A model generated the notes under the pieces. The model was given only the letters and a program-made list of their open reading frames with translations, searched no databases and was not told the origin of the DNA. DNA of 64,000 nucleotides from an uncultured Bacteroidales bacterium (lineage in GTDB: Bacteria > Bacteroidota > Bacteroidia > Bacteroidales > Paludibacteraceae), in NCBI GenBank assembly GCA_934716995.1, contig CAKUYO010000003.1:62001-126000 (forward strand). The letters run 5' to 3'. A program made the translations under genes and the position numbers. Positions 41,746 through 51,080 of this stretch are shown in pieces; position 1 is the first letter of the stretch; every line of letters starts with the position of its first letter.

Positions 41746-43425
41746 TCAGTATCCCGGGTTCTGTTCTATCCCGCTGACCGTCCATTCGGCGTTAGGGATG
41801 GGGAACTGGATATGCGGCTCGTCGTGGCGGATGACGGTCCACGGTTGCGACCCCGGATAGCGGCGGTCCATATCCTGCCCGTTGCGGAATACGTCAAAGA
41901 ATCGGTGCCCCTCGAAGGCTAATTCCATACGGCGCTCATCGGCTACAATGTCCTCTACGGAGGTGTAGCCGTGCATCGCTGCGGCGGAAAACAGCCCCTC
42001 GGCGGGAATACCCGCACGGCTGCGGATGGCATTGACATCGGCAAGGGCTTTGTCGGTCTCTCCGAGTTTGGCGTATGCCTCGGCACGGTTGAGTATCACC
42101 TCCCCCCAGCGTACGAAAATGGGCGAAGAGAGTTGCGGTTCGCCGTCCTGGTAACTGAACTTCGACGAGAAATACTTCGGATACCCGAAGCGCATCTTCA
42201 TTGTGGGCAGAATACGTGCGGCACAATCGGTGAGTTGCCCGTTCTTGTCGGGATACTGCACGTGGTACTCGGTATATTCGCCGTTTACAATACGCGGTTC
42301 CACGGTGTAGGTCTTGTCCCCGTCTTTGAACGTGTAGCCGTCAGCGGTGGCGGTTACGGGATAAGAGAGGCAGAGCCGTCCCTCCGCAGGATTGTCGGCG
42401 GTGGGGTCAGGGAAATAAACCAACCGCTCTGCAGGGTCTGCACCTTCTTGCACTTGCGGCTGAATCAACGAGGCGTAGCGCACATCGGAGGGGTAACGCT
42501 CGTAGAGGTTGAGCAGCGGGTCGGACGGATATATCTCGCCCCAGCCGCCTCCGTCGCCGTTGTACATCGAGCCGATACTGCCTTGCCCGCGGTTGTCGGT
42601 CAGTTCGTGTGCTACGCAGAAAAGCACCTCTTTGGACGTACGTGCGTCGGCAAAAGTGCGTGCAAAATCCGCACCCGAGATAAGCACACTGCTTGCGGGC
42701 TTGTCGCCCAACAGCGTATTGACGGTAGAGACCACGTCCTCGTTGCGCCCCATATAGAGGTACAGCCGCGACAGCAAGCCCAGAGCGGCATTGCGGCACG
42801 GATAGCCGTTGTCGCCGCGCGAAGCCCCCATCAGCGATGCGGCTTTCTTCAGGTCACGCTCTATCTGCTCATAGACGGCACCCACAGACGCACGCACCGA
42901 CGGACTGCCGGTGGAGGTCATCAGCGGCACACCGGGGTTGTCCGTACCGTAGCAGTAGGCTTTCGCAAAGAACGTTGCCAGATGGAAATGCAACATTCCG
43001 CGCATAAAATACGCTTCGCCGAGAAGTTGGTCGTTCTGCCCCTCGGGCGTGGACTCGATGACGGTGTTGGTCATATAGATGATCTTGTACGCCACCATCC
43101 ACATCGTACCCACGTTCTTGAGGTTGTCGGTCATCATATAGGTTGTCGCCTGGTAGATAGCCGACGTGGTTTTGCCCGACAGGTTCGTGTTGTCCGACGG
43201 GGCTTCCGCCATCTGGAAAAAGTGCTTCACATAACTGTTGCCGCTCGAATAGCCTATGTAGGTTACCTCGTCTTTGAGCAACGCATAGCAGCCGTCCATC
43301 AGGTACTCGGCTCCAGCCTCGTCGCTCAGGAGCATATCGGCGTTCAATTCGTCGGACGGAAAGAAGTTGAGGTTGCACGAGCAGAGCAATAATGCCGCAC
43401 AGAGGGTAAATAAGGTGTTTCTCAT
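41746..43425 (-). CDS. SusD/RagB family outer-membrane lipoprotein
   Basis: SusD proteins sit on the cell surface over a SusC channel and bind nutrients, usually glycans or peptides. The 559-residue protein has a lipobox (LLLCSC, cysteine about 17) and the family blocks GEAYFMRGMLHFHLATFFA, ILNRAEAYAKLGETDKAL and DERRMELAFEGHRFFDVFR. No susC/TonB-dependent receptor is next to it, which is unusual. The 38-base gap to the upstream phosphoesterase gene suggests one transcript, so its ligand may be related to that enzyme's substrate. Confidence 0.94.
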   Translation of the reverse strand: MRNTLFTLCAALLLCSCNLNFFPSDELNADMLLSDEAGAEYLMDGCYALLKDEVTYIGYSSGNSYVKHFFQMAEAPSDNTNLSGKTTSAIYQATTYMMTDNLKNVGTMWMVAYKIIYMTNTVIESTPEGQNDQLLGEAYFMRGMLHFHLATFFAKAYCYGTDNPGVPLMTSTGSPSVRASVGAVYEQIERDLKKAASLMGASRGDNGYPCRNAALGLLSRLYLYMGRNEDVVSTVNTLLGDKPASSVLISGADFARTFADARTSKEVLFCVAHELTDNRGQGSIGSMYNGDGGGWGEIYPSDPLLNLYERYPSDVRYASLIQPQVQEGADPAERLVYFPDPTADNPAEGRLCLSYPVTATADGYTFKDGDKTYTVEPRIVNGEYTEYHVQYPDKNGQLTDCAARILPTMKMRFGYPKYFSSKFSYQDGEPQLSSPIFVRWGEVILNRAEAYAKLGETDKALADVNAIRSRAGIPAEGLFSAAAMHGYTSVEDIVADERRMELAFEGHRFFDVFRNGQDMDRRYPGSQPWTVIRHDEPHIQFPIPNAEWTVSGIEQNPGY

Positions 43426-43454
43426 TGTGTATGCGTTTACTTTGCGTTGATTAT

Positions 43455-43499
43455 ATCGGGTGATTAACGGGTGATTATCGGGTGATTAACGGGTGATTC
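43455..43499. repeat. GGGTGATTAACGGGTGATTA repeat
   Basis: Tandem 11-base units (GGGTGATTAAC) span the end of the phosphoesterase gene and its spacer. A variant (AATCACCCACT units) is at 46046-46083 on the other side of the same gene. Confidence 0.8.
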
Positions 43500-46019
43500 A
43501 GCAGTCAGTTCCCTGTGAATACCGAGCGTCGAATATACCTTGTTGCCGGAGATGATCCATACTTCTCCGTTGCACAGTACCTTGCGGGGGGCAGCCTGGA
43601 CGGTGGTGTTGCCGATAGCCGTAAACGGCACGTCGGGGTCGTAGTAGAGCGTGGCGGCAGGAGAGTAGTTGTACAGGTCATCGTAGGCAAAAGCGGCATA
43701 CCGGCAGGGCTTGGTTACATCCAATGTCTTGTCTGTGCAGGTCTCTTTGTTTCCCTCATAGACTACCTCGCCGTCGCTGATGCTCTCCGGTGCAGCGTCC
43801 TGCTTGCGTACGATGACGGTTCCCGCATAGTCGGGGGCGGGGAATACCTCACCGCCGAGACGGATGTCGGTAACAGCCATCGAACCCGTGCAAGCCGAAG
43901 CACTCGGAATGATGAAATGGATACCCTTCACCTTATTACACGCATTGTGCGACTCTTGGTTTTTGTGCCAGTCGAAAGAGGCAAACGCACGCATATCCAA
44001 AGAGACGTGTGTCCAAGCGGTCTTTTTGAGGGAGACGGACTCATTGTACCACCAGTCGTCGCCGCTGTCGGCTACTTTGTTGTTGCCGTCCATATCGTTA
44101 TATACTACCAGACGGAGCGAGTTGCCGCTGCCGTCGCCTTTGTACCAGAAATCAAGCGTGTAGGTGTCGCTCAGGTCGGCAGGCTCGGGGAATATATACG
44201 CAGCGGAGCCTTGTCCCCATGCTTTGGCTACGGTGTAGTCGATCTGCACCGCTTTGCCGCCGTTTCTGCCCTCTACCAACGAAAGCGAAGCGTTCCCCTC
44301 GTCCTCATCGTCGATGGCTTGGAACGTATTGTCCAAGCCGTCGGCGAAGGTAGCCAGTACCCGCTCTTTATGAATCAGATGAGTGGGATTCCACCACGAG
44401 AGCGTGAGTTGCTCACCCTCACGGGCGTAAGCAAAACGCGTGGGAGCGGGCGGGGCTACGGTATCGGAAATCAAAACAACGGGAGCCGATGCCATCTTGC
44501 AGACAGTGGTGTCCGCATTGGTGATGGCAGCGTAGATATAATATGTACCTTTGGGCGTAAGATGACGCACGTTCCATGTATAGGCGTGCATACCGTTGGC
44601 TCCGCTCAAGCCTTTGGCAATGAGCGTACCGTTCTTCGGCTCGTTCTCCGTGGTGTACCAGAGGCTTACCGTTGCGGGAGTGGTGCTCGATGCAGAGTAA
44701 CGGATCACCACCGAGTCGCTCTGCTCGCCCGTACCCGAGTTGGGCTGGCTGATATACACCGACGGAAGCGGTTTGTCGCTCAGCGAGAACGTATAGGAGT
44801 AGAATTTCGTGCCTACCGAGTCATACGCATTCAGTTCGATAGAGTTGCCGTCGGCAGCCATATCGAGGGTGGAGAAACAACTTACCTTGCGGTACATCAG
44901 CGTATAAGCCGCATCGGGTAGGGTGGTTACCTGCGCATAGTTGGAGTTCCTGCCGCAACCGGGGCGCACATAGTTGATACCGTCTTTCTGTGCATGTTCA
45001 AAACTGTGGTCATCACCTGCAAAGCAGATGATATGCTTGCCTTGTTTGGCGTACTGCTCCAATAGCGGTCGGATGATAGTATGGTTCTCCTCGTTCCATT
45101 GTCCGTGGTAACCCGAGGTGGTGATACCTACGTGTGCATAGATGAGTATCCACTTGGCGGTGCTGTTTTTCAGTTGGTTGTCGAGCCATTTGTATTGTTT
45201 CGAACCTTTGGCAAACGACGGACTGTCGTACTTGGCGTCGAAGTTGTTGTTCAGGTTCAGACAGATGATCTGTGCATCGCCGTAGTTGAACGTGAAATAG
45301 GCTTCGCCGCGCGGGTCGATTACCGGTCCTTCGCTCTCGCCGTGGGAGAACGACGAGAAATAGTCATAATAGGTATGGTAGTTGGTAAATCCTGTTGGGT
45401 GTACTTCATCGCGCAGATAGGTCTCGTGGTTGCCGATAGCCCCGGAGAAGGTAACGCTGCCGAGGAACGGTTTGCCGGGGTTGAAGAACGCCTCGTTCCA
45501 TGCACGTTCCCAACCATGGTTGACAAAGTCGCCGATAAACATCGCAAAGTCAGGACGGAGCGTCTCGGTGATGAAAGTCTGCTCGTTCTGCCAGTTGTTG
45601 CACGAGTTCTCGTGGATATCCGAAATCATAAACATACGGAAAGCGGTGTTCTTCTCAGGAGCGGTCTTGCAACTGCTGACAATATCGCTTTTGCGCTTGC
45701 CGTCGCCTACCGAGTAGTAGTAGCGTGTAAACGGCTGCAAACCGGTCAGTTCCACTATATGTACATAGCCTTCGCCTTCGATGTTCCAGCCGCCGCGCGA
45801 AGCAAAGGTCTTGTCTAACTTGTCGGGCGATGTGCCATAGCGCACCTGTCCCATGGAGACGGTGTCTGTGGTCTGCCACAGGATACGCACGCTGCTCGTG
45901 GTCGGCGACATGCTGTACGGCACTTTCAGCAGCGTATAGTTTTCCTGTGCCATAGCGGCATTGAGCCACATAGTGCAGCCCAACGCCATTGCCAAAAAGG
46001 ATAGTTTCATTGTTTTCAT
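43464..46019 (-). CDS. Secreted purple-acid-phosphatase-like metallophosphoesterase
   Basis: This 851-residue exported protein has a signal peptide, a fibronectin/purple-acid-phosphatase N-terminal domain (about residues 30-115, GLQPFTRYYYSVGDG), and a metallophosphoesterase domain (about 125-390) with SDIHENS, GDFVNHG, GNHET, YAHVG and, in place of the usual GHxH, GDDHSFEH. Beta domains of about 400 residues follow. The C-terminal motif VLCNGEVWIISGNKVYSTLG is followed by 15 more residues (ELTAESPVNHPIITR) that come from a TCACCCGTTAA spacer repeat, so the gene has lost its original end. The substrate is unknown; a phosphomonoester is likely. Confidence 0.88.
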   Translation of the reverse strand: MKTMKLSFLAMALGCTMWLNAAMAQENYTLLKVPYSMSPTTSSVRILWQTTDTVSMGQVRYGTSPDKLDKTFASRGGWNIEGEGYVHIVELTGLQPFTRYYYSVGDGKRKSDIVSSCKTAPEKNTAFRMFMISDIHENSCNNWQNEQTFITETLRPDFAMFIGDFVNHGWERAWNEAFFNPGKPFLGSVTFSGAIGNHETYLRDEVHPTGFTNYHTYYDYFSSFSHGESEGPVIDPRGEAYFTFNYGDAQIICLNLNNNFDAKYDSPSFAKGSKQYKWLDNQLKNSTAKWILIYAHVGITTSGYHGQWNEENHTIIRPLLEQYAKQGKHIICFAGDDHSFEHAQKDGINYVRPGCGRNSNYAQVTTLPDAAYTLMYRKVSCFSTLDMAADGNSIELNAYDSVGTKFYSYTFSLSDKPLPSVYISQPNSGTGEQSDSVVIRYSASSTTPATVSLWYTTENEPKNGTLIAKGLSGANGMHAYTWNVRHLTPKGTYYIYAAITNADTTVCKMASAPVVLISDTVAPPAPTRFAYAREGEQLTLSWWNPTHLIHKERVLATFADGLDNTFQAIDDEDEGNASLSLVEGRNGGKAVQIDYTVAKAWGQGSAAYIFPEPADLSDTYTLDFWYKGDGSGNSLRLVVYNDMDGNNKVADSGDDWWYNESVSLKKTAWTHVSLDMRAFASFDWHKNQESHNACNKVKGIHFIIPSASACTGSMAVTDIRLGGEVFPAPDYAGTVIVRKQDAAPESISDGEVVYEGNKETCTDKTLDVTKPCRYAAFAYDDLYNYSPAATLYYDPDVPFTAIGNTTVQAAPRKVLCNGEVWIISGNKVYSTLGIHRELTAESPVNHPIITR

Positions 46020-46045
46020 TGTTGTAAAAAACTATGTAAGGTATA

Positions 46046-46083
46046 AGGAATCACCCACTAATCACCCACTAATCACCTACTCT
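46046..46083. repeat. AATCACCCACT tandem units
   Basis: Three near-identical 11-base units lie between the beta-helix gene and the phosphoesterase gene, related in sequence to the reverse complement of the units at 43455-43499. Confidence 0.7.
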
Positions 46084-46107
46084 TGATAAGGTGATGTAAG
46101 GGAGATG

Positions 46108-47142
46108 TTACTTTACCATTGTGCCAAGCGTATTGTAGCGGACACCCGCGCGGATAATCACCACTTGTCCGTTCTCGATACGTTTCTCTGCCGGAGTATT
46201 GCTAAGGGTGGCTGACAAAGCCGTTTCGCCGCCTTCCGCTTTCCAGCGCGGGTCGCCGATATTCGTTCCGTCGGTTGCCTTGCCTGCCAAGGGGGAGGTC
46301 GGTGCAAAGTTGAAGTTCCCGTTCTCCGGTGCAATAAATTGCGGGTCAGCATTGACTACGTCTGTTGTCTCGGCACTGCTACGCGGGGCTTGGGTGTTGT
46401 AATAGACACAGTTGCCTACGGCACCGTTATAAACAGAGATACAGTACTCTTTTGCCTCGATATCCACACCGTCAGGATTGGAGATGACGCAGTTGCTGAC
46501 CAATGCATAGTTGTCGCTTGTCTCCACTTTTATAGGACGTGGACCGTTGTTGTAGAAGGTGCAGTGGTCTATGGTGATTGAAGCCGTGTTCTTGATGTTG
46601 ATTGCTCCACGACCGGAGATATTCAATACTGTATTGTTCTTGAAAACAAACGCTTTGGCGGTGCCGTACAGGTTGATGCCGCCGTATTCCGCGTATGTGG
46701 AGCCATCCAAGATACAATCCGTTACGCTCAGCGTATTCAGCGATTGCCCGCTGCTGAGGTAGATCATCGTATTGGCACCCGCGTTCTTGAATGTACATCT
46801 GTCGAAACGGAGCGAGAAATCGCCGCCGGTGGTGGTGCGGAAGATATGCGAACTGCCATCACCGACAAACTCAATATCCTGCGCAGCAAACTCCGCATTT
46901 GGTTCGATACGGTGGATATTAACCACTGGTTGTGCATCAGTTGCGGCTTTGAGGGTAAGCGCATTGGTCAGTTTGACGGTTTCTGTTAAATTGTACGCGC
47001 CCGTAGTGAGTTCGATGACATCGCCTGCTGCGGCACTGCGTATAGCATCGTTGATATTGTCGCCGGGGTTGAGTGTTACCACGGCTGCATTGGCAGAGAG
47101 TGCCACAAGGCACGTTGCCACAAAAAAGGAAAGTTTTTTCAT
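46108..47142 (-). CDS. Secreted right-handed beta-helix protein
   Basis: This 344-residue protein has a signal peptide (MKKLSFFVATCLVALSANA) and then repeated beta-helix rungs (NNTVLNISGRGAINIKNT, HCTFYNNGPRPIKVET) like the DUF4957/DUF5123 pectate-lyase-fold proteins of Bacteroidetes. No catalytic residues can be named. The C-terminus RIENGQVVIIRAGVRYN plus about nine residues matches the shared motif. The ATG at 47142 was chosen; the frame further upstream reads through a repeat and has no supported start. Confidence 0.88.
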   Translation of the reverse strand: MKKLSFFVATCLVALSANAAVVTLNPGDNINDAIRSAAAGDVIELTTGAYNLTETVKLTNALTLKAATDAQPVVNIHRIEPNAEFAAQDIEFVGDGSSHIFRTTTGGDFSLRFDRCTFKNAGANTMIYLSSGQSLNTLSVTDCILDGSTYAEYGGINLYGTAKAFVFKNNTVLNISGRGAINIKNTASITIDHCTFYNNGPRPIKVETSDNYALVSNCVISNPDGVDIEAKEYCISVYNGAVGNCVYYNTQAPRSSAETTDVVNADPQFIAPENGNFNFAPTSPLAGKATDGTNIGDPRWKAEGGETALSATLSNTPAEKRIENGQVVIIRAGVRYNTLGTMVK

Positions 47143-47165
47143 ACTATTAGTGTTGTTTATGGTTT

Positions 47166-47216
47166 GCGGAAAAGGGACCTTAAGGACTTTAACGTCCTTA
47201 GGGTCCTTAAGGTCTT
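47166..47216. repeat. CCTTAAGGACTTTAACGTCC repeat
   Basis: Units of the type CTTAAGGAC in both orientations fill the spacer before the beta-helix gene and reach the end of the next gene. Related to 25028-25070. Confidence 0.7.
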
Positions 47217-50200
47217 TATTGTTCCAGTTCTTCGCGCGAGTACTTGCGGCCGAGAATGTCGTAGAAATCCTGCCCTTTGGCAATCAGCAACTGCCCTTTG
47301 TAGAGTGTTTTGAATACATCGTTCTGCGTTTCGGCAGGCAGGGTATGGATATCCAGGTAGGTGTTGTCCGCATTGCGCTTGATGACTATCTCGTCATAGA
47401 GTTGGCGGGTCTTGAAGACCGAGGTCTTATAGGTGGAAACGACCATAGAGTCGGCATTGACGGTTATCTCGGTGTAGGCGGGTGCGCCCGGTTGCCCGAA
47501 CTTGCCCGTAAAGAGGTCGTAGTAGTTCTCGACTTTGGTCTTGTTGTAGTTGGCGTCCATCTCCTCTTTGCTGTACGGGTAGTAGCGTTTGCGTCCGCAG
47601 GTAGCCCCTACGAAGTAGAGTGTACCGTTGTCGGTGCGGAAAGTGCCGCCCTCTTTGCCCGTCATATTGGTGGAAGCGTCCTGCTCCACGGTTTTGACAC
47701 CGCTGATGTCGGTAAGGAGCGGGGTCTTGTCTTCGGGGTTGACCGGACCGATGACCTCGTAGGTGTGGTCGTGCCCTTGCAGGGCAAGGTCGATATGCAG
47801 TTCCTTGAAGACAGGCATCAGTATGGCGCGGAAGAGTTGCGATTCCTCGTCTATCTGGTGTCCGCTGCCGCAGAACAGGTTCTTGTGCACCAGTGCCACG
47901 CGCCATTTGGTGTTCGGGTGTTTGGCTACCTCGCGGCGCATCCATTGGGCTACGTCGTTTTGCAGATACTCGCACGTGCCCGACAGGATATTGTACTGCC
48001 CCTTCCAATAGTCCTGATGGCTATAGACCAGGAAGAGTACGTCGCCATAGACAAACGAATAGGTGGTGCCGTCGAACTGCGGTTTTATCTTTGCGTTGCT
48101 CTTGAAGGAGTTGTCGGTATTGAAGTGATAGGAATAGTTCAGGTTGGGCGAGTCGTCGTGGTTGCCGTCTGTCGGTACACACGGCATTATGTTGAGCATC
48201 GGGCGCATGGAACGCTCGAACCAACGCTCCCATTCCCATTCGGAGTTGTCTGCCGTACCTGTCTCCACGAAGTCGCCGGGGAAGAGCAGGAAGCGTGCAT
48301 CGGAGGAGTATTTGGCGGCTGTCATGGCACATTGCTCCGCCTTGCTGACATACTCCTCGTCCTGCAGGTGGGAGTCGGTCATATAGAGGAACGAGAACGA
48401 TTCTTTCTCCGTGGGGGCGGTGGTGAAAGTGCGTATGTCGCTCCATGCATTGTCGGTGCCGACACGGTAACTGTAGGTGGTGTTCGGTTGGAGTCCCGTA
48501 GCCAATGCCTTGTGGCTTACGTAGCGATAGGCGGTCTTGGTAGGCATACCTGTGGCTTTGATCACACCGCTCAGGCTGACTGCATAGCGCAGCGGCTTGG
48601 TAGTTACAGGTGTTGCGGCGAACTCTATTGCGTTTTTGAAGTCAGCGTCTGTGGCACCGGCTTGGGCTACCAACTGCACTTTGCCGTCGTTCTGCCCCTC
48701 GTTGGTGAACCATGTAAAACCCATCTGCGTGGTCGGGTCGCCGTTGATATTCGCTACCACGCAATAGGGGTATGCTTTTCCTACCAATGCGGGTATAGCG
48801 TCGCGCATGGCTTGCAGGTTCTCCTCGGTGCTGTCGGCACGTGCCGCCTCTTTGGCTGCCCAGAAAGGAATGAACGACGGAACGGTGTAGTTTGTCATCG
48901 GGTAGAGCGTGTCGGCTGCAAGTACCTCGTGGTGGATGATTACCACCGGCTTGGCGTCCACTACCACTACGCACGATGCTTTTTTGCCGCCGTCTTTGGT
49001 GGTTACGGTAACGGTGGTCTTGCCTGTGCTGATGCCGGTAACCTGCCCCTCGTCGCTGACGGTGGCAATCTTCTTGTCGGCTGACGCCCACGTGATCTGT
49101 TTGTCGGAAGCGTTCTTCGGGGTGATGACAGCGGCAAGCCATGCTTGCTGCTCCTCTACGATACGGAGGGTGTCAAGCGTAATGGCAACACCCGATACTT
49201 TTACGGTCGGAGCGGATGGGTTGTATTCGTAAGCGCCCACGTCCACGCCTTTGCCCAACGGACGTTTGGTGCCGTTGATGTCCGCGGCGGTTGCGCCTTT
49301 GGTTTGACCGAGGTCGATGAGTTTGGAAGTGCTCATCAGCGAGAAATCGGCTGCACGCATAGCGGCTATGTCGGCATCCGTAGCCGGCAGACCTACGAAA
49401 TGGGTCGGGGCTTTGAACTGCGGACCGTTAGCCGCCATATTCCGGCGCTCGAGTTTCATAGCCGAGTAAGCATAGGCGAAACCGTCGTCCGAAGCGTTCT
49501 TGCCCGAGAGACGGCTGGTGTCGGCTACATAGTTGGCGGGGTCTCCGAAGCCCTCTTCGGGCAGGTTGTTCCATGTAACGGTGTTGATACATACGCCGTC
49601 GCTGTGCAGTCCGGCATACTGGCTGCCGTAGTTGCAGGCAAAGGTGCAGTTGGTGATGGTTCCCGTCGGGTTGTACGCACCGCCCGAGTTGGGCCATGCC
49701 GTAACGGTGGCGGCATTGTTATGTACGAGGCAGTTCTCCATACGGCCGCCGTTCTCGTTATATACGGCTGCGCCGAAACGCCCCTGGTTGCCACGGAAAA
49801 TGGTGTTCTGTATCAGTCCGCCGTCGTTGCGAACGGTGGCGTCGTTGCCGGCGGAGCATAGTTCAATGACGCAGTTGCGGATGATGCCGCCCTCGTTGTA
49901 GAAAGCCCCTACCTTGCTGCCCGCACACGCCGTGACAATGCAGTTCCGGACAATCACATTCTTGCGCAAGTAGCCGCAGCCGTACGATTGTGCGTGCTGC
50001 GCATTGCGGAAAGTGATGCCGTCTATATAAGTAGGTGTGGTGCAGCCCTCGTCATATTTGATAAGGATATAGGTCTCAAGCCCCGTACCGTCTATGATGG
50101 TCGGGTTCTTCTCTATGTCGCGTTTGCCCGTGGCGGCATCAAAGCCGCCTTTGACGGACACACCGTCTTTGATAACGATCTGTTCGTTCCATACGCCGGC

Positions 50201-50383
50201 AGCCACATAGACGGTGTCGCCTTTCTGTGCGCTGCTTACTGCCGACTTGACGGACGACAGGGCATTGTTCCATGCCTTGCCCGTCCCCGTACCGTCGGGA
50301 GAAACGTACACTATCGCTGCCTGCGCGGACAGCGTGGTTGCCAACAAGGCAACCGATAGGAAAGAGTAGTAGATTTTTTTCAT
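47216..50383 (-). CDS. Large secreted protein: beta-helix, Ig-like and metallophosphoesterase domains
   Basis: This 1055-residue exported protein has a signal peptide (about residues 1-22), a right-handed beta-helix (about 25-390) with repeated N-G-G rungs, a Big2/Ig-like domain (about 395-475), a purple-acid-phosphatase-type N-terminal domain (about 595-660) and a metallophosphoesterase domain (about 663-960) with Asp670 and His672, GD at 703-704, GNH at 740-742, His833 and GHDH at 870-873. Binding and phosphoesterase parts on one chain suggest an enzyme acting on a surface polymer or large phosphoester. The C-terminus has a diverged form of the shared motif (LYKGQLLIAKGQDFYDILG) plus a short tail. 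Confidence 0.88.
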   Translation of the reverse strand: MKKIYYSFLSVALLATTLSAQAAIVYVSPDGTGTGKAWNNALSSVKSAVSSAQKGDTVYVAAGVWNEQIVIKDGVSVKGGFDAATGKRDIEKNPTIIDGTGLETYILIKYDEGCTTPTYIDGITFRNAQHAQSYGCGYLRKNVIVRNCIVTACAGSKVGAFYNEGGIIRNCVIELCSAGNDATVRNDGGLIQNTIFRGNQGRFGAAVYNENGGRMENCLVHNNAATVTAWPNSGGAYNPTGTITNCTFACNYGSQYAGLHSDGVCINTVTWNNLPEEGFGDPANYVADTSRLSGKNASDDGFAYAYSAMKLERRNMAANGPQFKAPTHFVGLPATDADIAAMRAADFSLMSTSKLIDLGQTKGATAADINGTKRPLGKGVDVGAYEYNPSAPTVKVSGVAITLDTLRIVEEQQAWLAAVITPKNASDKQITWASADKKIATVSDEGQVTGISTGKTTVTVTTKDGGKKASCVVVVDAKPVVIIHHEVLAADTLYPMTNYTVPSFIPFWAAKEAARADSTEENLQAMRDAIPALVGKAYPYCVVANINGDPTTQMGFTWFTNEGQNDGKVQLVAQAGATDADFKNAIEFAATPVTTKPLRYAVSLSGVIKATGMPTKTAYRYVSHKALATGLQPNTTYSYRVGTDNAWSDIRTFTTAPTEKESFSFLYMTDSHLQDEEYVSKAEQCAMTAAKYSSDARFLLFPGDFVETGTADNSEWEWERWFERSMRPMLNIMPCVPTDGNHDDSPNLNYSYHFNTDNSFKSNAKIKPQFDGTTYSFVYGDVLFLVYSHQDYWKGQYNILSGTCEYLQNDVAQWMRREVAKHPNTKWRVALVHKNLFCGSGHQIDEESQLFRAILMPVFKELHIDLALQGHDHTYEVIGPVNPEDKTPLLTDISGVKTVEQDASTNMTGKEGGTFRTDNGTLYFVGATCGRKRYYPYSKEEMDANYNKTKVENYYDLFTGKFGQPGAPAYTEITVNADSMVVSTYKTSVFKTRQLYDEIVIKRNADNTYLDIHTLPAETQNDVFKTLYKGQLLIAKGQDFYDILGRKYSREELEQ

Positions 50384-50427
50384 CAGGGTTAAGGATTAAC
50401 TTAATAATTCAGATTTCGTTTTCGCTG

Positions 50428-50435
50428 CAAAATTA
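50428..50435 (-). promoter_or_regulatory. -7 promoter box (TAATTTTG) for the secreted-protein block
   Basis: TAATTTTG on the minus strand is 45 bases before the ATG of the 1055-residue protein, the first gene of the block that ends at 40620. Confidence 0.55.
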
Positions 50436-51061
50436 CCGTTTTCCGCCCTTTTTATTCCGAAATAAAATATGCTGAATAACATAAAATAGAATAATACTAC
50501 ATATTGTATTGATAATCAATATATTATAATAGTTTTACTTTTGTAATATATATTCCGAAATGTTACGAAATGAAAGAGAAATGGCAGAGGATAACCATAG
50601 CACGTGCTGCGCACTCAATGGTATTTCTCCAATAATATGCAGAGATTATGCTTTCCGTACCCCATAGTACCAATTACGGCAACGAGACGGCAACGACATT
50701 GCATTTTATGGGCGTTTACCCAGGAGTTGACACCAAGTGTCTGTATGACCTATGAGCGCGGCGCGTGTTGCGCCGCAAGACAAGGTTTTGTTTGTTTTGT
50801 TTTATAATTTCCTTTATTTCTTTAATTTCTCTCGCACCGCATAGCGAGTGCGTAGGACATCTTTTGCCAATTTTCTTCCATTTTTCTTGCCGCTTGCGGC
50901 ATAGGAGACATTAGTGCCAACTGCTGGGTAACCACCATTTTATGCGGTGCTTTTATACACTTTATACATTGTATGTGTTGCATAAAGTGTATAGTATTGT
51001 TTTTATACGGTTGGGCAAATAAAAAATATGCCGGAAATTTGCGAGATTAGCAAAATAAGAT
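50436..51061. other. Gene-free spacer, composite of dispersed repeats
   Basis: No coding region is recognised. Blocks at 50674-50700 and 50941-50968 match 672-732; the stretch between them holds other repeats: AATTTCTTTAATTTCTCTCG near 50820 (inverted copy near 62630-62668) and the GCCGCTTGCGGCATAGGAG unit near 50886 (inverted copy near 62503). Confidence 0.7.
50674..50968. repeat. Dispersed repeat, interrupted copy
   Basis: The two outer blocks match the compact copy at 672-732; about 240 bases of other repeats lie between them. Confidence 0.75.
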
Positions 51062-51069
51062 TACCTTTG
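51062..51069 (+). promoter_or_regulatory. -7 promoter box (TACCTTTG) for the deoxynucleoside kinases
   Basis: TACCTTTG is 11 bases before the ATG at 51081, giving a very short leader. Confidence 0.65.
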
Positions 51070-51080
51070 CAGACGGAACT

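Noticed and set aside
46772..49084. 770-codon plus-strand open frame opposite the beta-helix and phosphoesterase genes
   Set aside because: The minus-strand proteins have signal peptides, domains and active-site motifs; the plus frame is an antisense shadow.
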